A DNA stretch of 31,791 nucleotides. It comes from Fibrobacterota bacterium (lineage in GTDB: Bacteria; Fibrobacterota; Chitinivibrionia; Chitinivibrionales; Chitinispirillaceae). A program made the translations under genes and the position numbers. The notes beneath the pieces are model-generated. The model was given only the letters and a program-made list of their open reading frames with translations. It made no database searches and had not been told where the DNA came from. The stretch covers positions 1 to 31,791 of the forward strand of contig JAEWVR010000014.1 of assembly GCA_023459055.1 (NCBI GenBank), in the 5' to 3' direction. Within the stretch, counting starts at the first letter, position 1. The number at the start of each line of letters is the position of its first letter. Shown in pieces: positions 26,235-31,791 of the stretch.

Positions 26235-28772
26235 ATGAAGATTTCCAGGCACAGGATTCTTATAGCATGTTTAGGGGTATCCATGCTGCACAGCGCAACA
26301 TTCTCCGCACCTGAAGTATACACCTGGGGCAATGTAGGCTTTGAGGGTGGAGGGTTTGTATCGGGAGTTATCACCAGCAAGACACAACCCGGTCTGCTCT
26401 ATGTACGCACCGATGTTGGTGGCGCATATCGCTGGGACTCAATCAATACCCGGTGGATTCCGCTTCTTGATGGCGTATCACAGCTTGATGTCGGATTACT
26501 CGGTACTGAAGCATTGGCACTTGATCCTCAGGATTCCCGTCGTCTTTACATTTTGGCAGGAACTGATTATTTCAGTAATGGAAAGACATCCATTTTTCGT
26601 TCATTCGACTATGGTAAAACATTTGACACGGTGAATGTTACATCACTTTTTAAGGCACATGGAAACGCGATGGGACGTCAGACAGGTGAAAAGCTTGCCG
26701 TAGACCCGCAAAACAGTGCCATACTTTTTTGTGGCAGCAGAACGAAAGGCCTCTTCAAGAGTGTTGATACCGGAAAAACATGGACATCCGTGCCGGGAAC
26801 ATCAGAAACTGCCGGAAGTGCAATTGCATCCGATAACGGTATCAGCTTTATCGTATTTGATCCATCAAGTGGTAAAACAGCATCCGGTGGTACAAAACGA
26901 ATTTACATGGGTGTTGCGAAGACCAGCGGGAACTTTTATGTAAGTAATGATGGTGGTGAGAGCTTTACAGCCGTGAGCGGCTCCCCCGCTTCAGCCATGG
27001 CCATGCGAGCAACGCTTGAGAAGGACAATTTATACATTACTTTTTCAAGCGGCCCCGGTCCCTACAATGTCAGCACCGGTTCTGTCTGGAAATTTTCTAC
27101 CGGTTCGTCAACATGGACCAATATTACCCCCAAAGATTCTGTTTATTTCGGCTCGGGATCACCCGGTAAAGCACATGGTTTTGGTGGTATCTCTGTTGAT
27201 CCGACTGATCCGAATCATCTTGTTTTGTCAACAATAAACTGCTACAGTGCACAATACCGCTGGTCAAACAAAAAAGTTAATGCCGGTGATTTCATCTTTG
27301 AAAGTACCGACGGTGGCGCAACATGGAGAAACCTGTTCCCATCATGGATTGACAATGATGGAACAAATCCCAACGTTGACGCAAATGGAAATGAGTGGAT
27401 TGACGGTAACGCGATTCACTGGGCCGGTTCAATAGAGTTTGATCCGTTTAATCCAGAGAAAGTCTGGGTGGTTTCTGGAAATGGCGTTTTCTGCACTGAT
27501 GATATCAGTCGCGATGTACCGATCTGGAAATTCCAGTCACGAGGTCTTGAGGAAACCGTACCACTTGACGCAGTGAGTGTACCGGGGGGTCCGCTTGTGA
27601 CAGCAATCGGTGACTATGATGGTGCACGGTATTTCAACATTTACAAAAGTGCTCCAGTACACGAACCACGGATCGGTACTACTGTATCGCTTGGCTATGG
27701 ACCACTTAATGGATCATTTGTCCGTGCAGGACATGTTACCGATTATTCTACAAATCCACCAGCAGAGGAAGATGTACTTTATTTCAGTTCTGATACTGCA
27801 AAAACATGGACCAAATTACCGACACCAAAAGCAGGCAAAGGATATACCACCCTTAGCGCAGATGGTAAAGTGATTCTTCACAGGGCAGAAGTTGGTAATA
27901 TTGTGTATCGCAGCAGCGACAAAGGTGCAACATGGACCACGGTAAGCGGTCTTGACGGACAGTCAAGTACCAGCCGCATTATTCCGGATCCTGTTGATGC
28001 ATCAACAATGTATGCACTTGACCAACAGGGATGGCTCATGGTGAGCACTGATGCCGGTGCGACATTTACAAAGCAGTATCGTATCAGTGATGATCAAAAG
28101 GGACTTTATCAAAATAGCACCTCACTGATGCGAACGGTGCCGCAAAAAAAGGGACATTTGTGGATCCCGCTTGACCAGTGCCAATCGTGGCAGCCCGGCG
28201 GCTACAGCAGAAACGGTCTTGCACTCACCGAAGATGGCGGAAAAACATTTGTCCGTTTTCCATCTGTAAACTCATGCGTTGCTGTAGGCCTCGGAAAGGC
28301 TGCGCCCGGAAAAGACTACTATGCAATTTACATCTGGGGAATGGCTAATGATGGGCCAGTCGGCATCTACAGGTCAATTGACAAGGGTGAGACATGGGAG
28401 AGGATTAACGACGACAGTCATCAATATGGTGGCCCGGGAAACGGTAATTTTGTTCTGGGTGATTTTAATGTTTATGGCCGTGTTTACATGAGCACTGTCG
28501 GTCGAGGCCTTGTTTATGGTGAACCCGCAGGAACCAATCCGGTTCGTCACGGATTCAGTAATACAAAGCCTGCAATACAATTGTTTCAAACTGGTAAAAA
28601 GATCATTGCAAACAATACCATGACAATACATCTTGTTGATCTCAACGGCCGGGTTGTACGTCAGTCAGATATCAAAAGCGGTGTATCACAGTTGTCGTTA
28701 TCCGGTTTACGACATGGCATATATCTCGCACGCAACGCAGGTGTGTCTCGGAAGATTACCATTGTGAAGTAA
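26235..28772 (+). CDS. secreted xyloglucanase, GH74
   Basis: This 845-aa enzyme cuts the beta-1,4-glucan backbone of xyloglucan. It has a signal peptide (to about residue 25, ATFS/APEV). A tandem seven-bladed propeller pair is built from repeated sialidase-like SxDxGxTW elements (VDTGKTW, STDGGATW, SDKGATW, DKGETW). The GH74 signature FVSGVITSK...LLYVRTDVGGAYRWD gives catalytic base D60, and the acid is D460 in TAIGDYDGA. The C terminus (MTIHLVDLNGRVVRQ...GLRHGIYLARN) is a Por/T9SS-like sorting domain. AAGGGG lies 6 nt upstream of the ATG. Endo or exo mode cannot be decided from what I can read. It is followed by GH95 on the same strand. Confidence 0.93.
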   Translation: MKISRHRILIACLGVSMLHSATFSAPEVYTWGNVGFEGGGFVSGVITSKTQPGLLYVRTDVGGAYRWDSINTRWIPLLDGVSQLDVGLLGTEALALDPQDSRRLYILAGTDYFSNGKTSIFRSFDYGKTFDTVNVTSLFKAHGNAMGRQTGEKLAVDPQNSAILFCGSRTKGLFKSVDTGKTWTSVPGTSETAGSAIASDNGISFIVFDPSSGKTASGGTKRIYMGVAKTSGNFYVSNDGGESFTAVSGSPASAMAMRATLEKDNLYITFSSGPGPYNVSTGSVWKFSTGSSTWTNITPKDSVYFGSGSPGKAHGFGGISVDPTDPNHLVLSTINCYSAQYRWSNKKVNAGDFIFESTDGGATWRNLFPSWIDNDGTNPNVDANGNEWIDGNAIHWAGSIEFDPFNPEKVWVVSGNGVFCTDDISRDVPIWKFQSRGLEETVPLDAVSVPGGPLVTAIGDYDGARYFNIYKSAPVHEPRIGTTVSLGYGPLNGSFVRAGHVTDYSTNPPAEEDVLYFSSDTAKTWTKLPTPKAGKGYTTLSADGKVILHRAEVGNIVYRSSDKGATWTTVSGLDGQSSTSRIIPDPVDASTMYALDQQGWLMVSTDAGATFTKQYRISDDQKGLYQNSTSLMRTVPQKKGHLWIPLDQCQSWQPGGYSRNGLALTEDGGKTFVRFPSVNSCVAVGLGKAAPGKDYYAIYIWGMANDGPVGIYRSIDKGETWERINDDSHQYGGPGNGNFVLGDFNVYGRVYMSTVGRGLVYGEPAGTNPVRHGFSNTKPAIQLFQTGKKIIANNTMTIHLVDLNGRVVRQSDIKSGVSQLSLSGLRHGIYLARNAGVSRKITIVK

Positions 28773-28776
28773 TTTA

Positions 28777-28820
28777 AGATTAAGATTAAGATTAAGATTA
28801 AGGTTGAGGTTAAGGTTGAG
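28777..28820 (+). repeat. tandem hexamer repeat AGATTA/AGGTTR
   Basis: About seven tandem hexamers sit just after the GH74 stop: four AGATTA units, then AGGTTG, AGGTTA and AGGTTG. They run straight into the terminator stem. Such arrays vary in number by slipped-strand replication, and here would change only the distance to the terminator. Confidence 0.75.
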
Positions 28821-28822
28821 GA

Positions 28823-28859
28823 AGAGGAGGTGATTTTATAAGCCTCCTCTTTTTTTTAT
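28823..28859 (+). terminator. rho-independent terminator after GH74
   Basis: AGAGGAGG (28823-28830), a 12-nt loop and CCTCCTCT (28843-28850) make an 8-bp stem followed by a run of T. This is a canonical intrinsic terminator and probably separates GH74 from GH95 transcription. Confidence 0.88.
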
Positions 28860-29060
28860 GCCGGTTTAAAGTGTACTCATCTTGCGTACAGATTTTTACC
28901 CATACTATAGCCATTTACAAGCCGCTGCAGTATATTATAAAAATGTACTTCAATCACCAGAAAATTCAATCATCCTGCGCAATAGTTATTAATGGGCAGA
29001 TCTTTACATATTTTAAATTCTCCATGCACAAATATTGTGTTAAACAAAGGCAGCATTGAT

Positions 29061-31640
29061 ATGAACATGAAACATTTGATTGTGCACTTATTTTTAGTAT
29101 CAGCAGCAGCAGCCGATTTGACGCTCTGGTATACCTCATCGGCGACAAAATTTGAAGAAGCGTTGCCAATCGGTTGCGGCCGCCTTGGTGGAATGGTGTA
29201 TGGAACGGTATCAAAAGACAGAGTAAGTCTTAATGAATCAACGGTATGGAATGGAAATCCGGGAAACAATAATAAATCCGGAGCTGCCAGCAATCTCGCA
29301 AGCGCACGACAGAAGATTTTCGCCAATGATGCAACCGGGGCCTGCGCAGCAATAAATAACATGATCGGTGGCGGTGAGGCATCATATCAGCCGGTAGGTA
29401 ATTTGTTCCTTGATTTTTCAGGACAGACTGCAACAAACTACCGCAGAGAACTTGATCTTAAAACTGCAATCGCTAAAACGACATACACATCGGGTGGTGT
29501 TAATTATACGCGTGAATATTTTGCCAGTTACCCTGATCAGGCAATTGTTGTGCGGCTGACCGCAAATCAGCCGGGGAAAATAACCTTTACAGCATCTCTT
29601 GAATCACCTCACACAAACAAAACCATCTCTGCATCAGGTACACTCATCACCCTTAATGGAACTGTTAACTCAATTAAGTTTCAGACAAGGGCAAACATAT
29701 CAACCGATGGCGGCTCTGTTGTGGTATCAGGTAGTACATTAAAAGTAAGTGAGGCTAACAGTGCTACAGTACTTGTCGTTATCGGAACCAATTTTAATTC
29801 ATATAACAATGTCACAGCAGATCAATCTGCACGTGCTGAAAAATATTTAAGTAATGCAACAGCCAAAACATACGATCAGATCAGAACTGGCCATGTAAGT
29901 TCCTACAAGGAATTGTTTGACAGAGTGGATATACAGCCCGGTACACCGACAAACGATTCGACATTGACAACAGGTGAACAGGTTAAGAAATTTGCGACAT
30001 CAAATGATCCTCAGCTTGTACGTCTTCATTATCAGTTTGGCCGGTATCTTCTTATATCCAGTTCACGCGGAGAATCGCAACCCGCAAATCTTCAGGGCGT
30101 ATGGAACGAATCGACATCACCGTCATGGGGAAGCAAATACACTATTAATATCAACACCGAAATGAATTACTGGCCCGCAACCACGGCGAATCTGCTGGAA
30201 TGTGCTGTACCTCTTTACAATAAAATAAAATCGATGGTAACCCCAGGAAAAGAAACAGCCCGTGTACACTGGGGTTCCGATAAAGGATGGGTGGCACATC
30301 ACAATACAGATTTATGGAACAGGACCGCTCCGATTGATGGTGCGTGGGGATTATGGCCGACAGGAGCGGCATGGCTTAGTACGCATTTATGGGAACACTA
30401 TCTGTTTACACAAGATAAAGCGTTTCTCACCGAATACTATCCGGTTATGAAAGAGGCTGCAGAATTCTTTCTGGCAACAATGGTCGAGGAACCATTTTCG
30501 GGAAAGAAGTATCTGGGCACCTGCCCGAGTGCATCACCTGAAAATAAACCTGCAGCATGGAACTGTGATGGCAGCTTTGCACCGACAATGGATGTACAAA
30601 TAATACGTGATATTCTGAATTACTCAATAGCAGCATCAAAGATATTAGACACTGATGCAGAATTCCGTTCACAGGCAGATGCAGCTGTAAAGCGATTGCC
30701 GCCAAATCAGATTGGAAAATCCGGGCAATTAATGGAATGGTTTAAAGATTGGGATAGTCCGACCGACAATCACCGCCACGTTTCACACTGTTACGGTTTA
30801 TTTCCGAGCGCACAAATTTCTGTTCGAGGTACACCTGAACTTGCCAAAGCGGCAACAGTTACCTTGACACAAAGAGGTGACATGGCAACAGGATGGTCAC
30901 TTGCATGGAAGATCAATTTCTGGGCACGTCTGGAGGATGGTAATCATGCATATAAGCTGATACAGATGCTTTTGACACCTGAACGGACAGATCCAAATCT
31001 TTTTGATGAACATCCGCCATTTCAGATTGATGGAAATTTCGGAGCAGTATCAGGGGTTAATGAGATGCTGCTGCAGAGCCAGAATGATGAAATCAACTTT
31101 TTGCCTGCCCTTCCCGACCGCTGGTCTTCCGGCTCATTCCGCGGTTTACGTGCAAGAGGTGGTTTTATTATTGATTCTGTATCATGGGCGAATAAGACTT
31201 TGTCAAGGGCAATTGTGAGTTCAGTTGCCGGTACTACCTGTAATGTACGGCATAAATCCATGGTAAAGTCTTTTCCGACCGAAGCAGGGATGACCTACGT
31301 ACTTGACGCATCACTGAATGTTATTGACAGCTACAGAAGCGGTCAGACGTCGGTTATCGGCTCAAACGAATCACCTGAAAAAAAGCAACTGCACTATACG
31401 TTTGTAAAACCATCAATAGCAGTAACCACCGTTTCCCGCGGTATCAGTGTGAAAATAAGGGGTAAAACAAGTGATGTAACCGTACGGGTATTTGACCTGT
31501 CCGGAAGAGTGGTTGCATCAATTGACAATTTAGTTGATAACAACAGCAGAATAGTATTTCCTGATTTGCACAGTGGCAGTTACATTGTAAAGGTTACCGG
31601 TGCGGGACTTCTGCATACGCAGAAGGTTACATTGCAGTAA
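29061..31640 (+). CDS. secreted alpha-L-fucosidase, GH95
   Basis: This 859-aa enzyme removes terminal alpha-L-fucose (or alpha-L-galactose) from xyloglucan side chains or other glycans by inversion. The start at 29061 is chosen because AAAGG lies 10 nt upstream and the signal peptide (MKHLIVHLFLVSAAAA) follows directly. An open frame extends to 28992 but adds an unlikely N-terminal tail. The N-terminal beta domain begins LTLWYTSSATKFEEALPIG. The (alpha/alpha)6 barrel has the base-activating Asn pair in NINTEMNYW (N363, N365), the acid E494 in CPSASPENKP, and D657 in FQIDGNFGAV. The C terminus (VTVRVFDLSGRVVAS...LHSGSYIVKV) is a Por/T9SS-like sorting domain. The repeat copy 3 begins 27 nt after the stop. 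Confidence 0.92.
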   Translation: MNMKHLIVHLFLVSAAAADLTLWYTSSATKFEEALPIGCGRLGGMVYGTVSKDRVSLNESTVWNGNPGNNNKSGAASNLASARQKIFANDATGACAAINNMIGGGEASYQPVGNLFLDFSGQTATNYRRELDLKTAIAKTTYTSGGVNYTREYFASYPDQAIVVRLTANQPGKITFTASLESPHTNKTISASGTLITLNGTVNSIKFQTRANISTDGGSVVVSGSTLKVSEANSATVLVVIGTNFNSYNNVTADQSARAEKYLSNATAKTYDQIRTGHVSSYKELFDRVDIQPGTPTNDSTLTTGEQVKKFATSNDPQLVRLHYQFGRYLLISSSRGESQPANLQGVWNESTSPSWGSKYTININTEMNYWPATTANLLECAVPLYNKIKSMVTPGKETARVHWGSDKGWVAHHNTDLWNRTAPIDGAWGLWPTGAAWLSTHLWEHYLFTQDKAFLTEYYPVMKEAAEFFLATMVEEPFSGKKYLGTCPSASPENKPAAWNCDGSFAPTMDVQIIRDILNYSIAASKILDTDAEFRSQADAAVKRLPPNQIGKSGQLMEWFKDWDSPTDNHRHVSHCYGLFPSAQISVRGTPELAKAATVTLTQRGDMATGWSLAWKINFWARLEDGNHAYKLIQMLLTPERTDPNLFDEHPPFQIDGNFGAVSGVNEMLLQSQNDEINFLPALPDRWSSGSFRGLRARGGFIIDSVSWANKTLSRAIVSSVAGTTCNVRHKSMVKSFPTEAGMTYVLDASLNVIDSYRSGQTSVIGSNESPEKKQLHYTFVKPSIAVTTVSRGISVKIRGKTSDVTVRVFDLSGRVVASIDNLVDNNSRIVFPDLHSGSYIVKVTGAGLLHTQKVTLQ

Positions 31641-31666
31641 CGGGAAAGGCCTCACCCCCCGGCCCC

Positions 31667-31791
31667 AATGTCGTTAACTTAAGCTTGACATGTTGCAGCT
31701 GTGCCGGTTGCTCGCCCCCTAAATCCCCCGCAGGGGGACTTTGAGAGCTGAATAGCTTGTTTGGCCTATTTCTTCAAGTCCCCCTGCGGGG
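31667..31791. repeat. MITE-like palindromic element, copy 3 (cut by window end)
   Basis: The element begins AATGTCGTTAAC and continues TTGACATGTTGCAGCTGT, matching the left part of copy 2 in the same orientation. Inside, CCCCGCAGGGGGACTT (31726-31741) pairs with AAGTCCCCCTGCGGGG (31776-31791) as a stem of at least 16 bp. The right end is outside the window. Confidence 0.75.

Noticed and set aside
28992..29060. A start for GH95 at 28992
   Set aside because: It would put 23 residues in front of a clean signal peptide. The ATG at 29061 has a ribosome binding site and an immediate signal sequence.

Overview
The window looks like a chromosome segment from an anaerobic, plant-fibre-degrading bacterium of the Fibrobacterota (Fibrobacter/Chitinispirillum-like). 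The evidence is a TIGR02147-type gene (a family first described as a Fibrobacter succinogenes paralogue family), four secreted glycoside hydrolases that end in similar Por/T9SS-like C-terminal sorting domains, and an AT-rich genome with AGGGG ribosome binding sites. The phylum call is an inference from gene content only. No rRNA, tRNA or CRISPR array was seen.

Layout. 110-3420 (-): a decayed RHS/NHL-repeat gene, broken by a 5' stop, an internal deletion with a frame change, and a truncated 3' end. 3534-4768 (-): a hypothetical gene and a small lipoprotein. 5201-6751 (+): a YifB/ComM-type AAA ATPase. 6926-7450 (+): an orphan DUF3540 protein, a family otherwise tied to type VI secretion loci. 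7454-12950 (-): a TetR-controlled exporter (tetR, TolC-like, HlyD-like, two ABC-2 permeases, no ATPase gene), with two matching operators AATGAA-N6-TTCATT.

13142-14970 (+): the most notable locus. It is a compact three-gene operon of an ArsR-type regulator, hgcA and hgcB, each overlapping the next by 4 nt (ATGA). HgcA carries the diagnostic NVWCAAGK cap-helix motif and a five-helix membrane domain. HgcB carries two 4Fe-4S motifs, an extra cysteine and a terminal Cys-Cys. These are the two genes known to be required for microbial mercury methylation. A 13-bp perfect inverted repeat lies over the predicted promoter -10 and is the likely ArsR operator.

15330-31640: a polysaccharide-degradation region. 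GH43 (-) faces away from a TIGR02147 regulator-like gene and an overlapping DUF2341/LamG lipoprotein (+). GH27 alpha-galactosidase, then after the housekeeping genes prfC (RF3) and rsgA, GH74 xyloglucanase and GH95 alpha-L-fucosidase follow. GH74 cuts the xyloglucan backbone, GH95 removes fucose, and GH43/GH27 could remove arabinose and galactose side groups.

A MITE-like, nearly palindromic element of about 210-240 bp occurs three times, each within about 55 nt downstream of a stop codon (after GH27, after prfC, after GH95). It has short imperfect terminal repeats and internal hairpins whose stems differ between arms and copies but remain paired around an identical CAAAGC loop.
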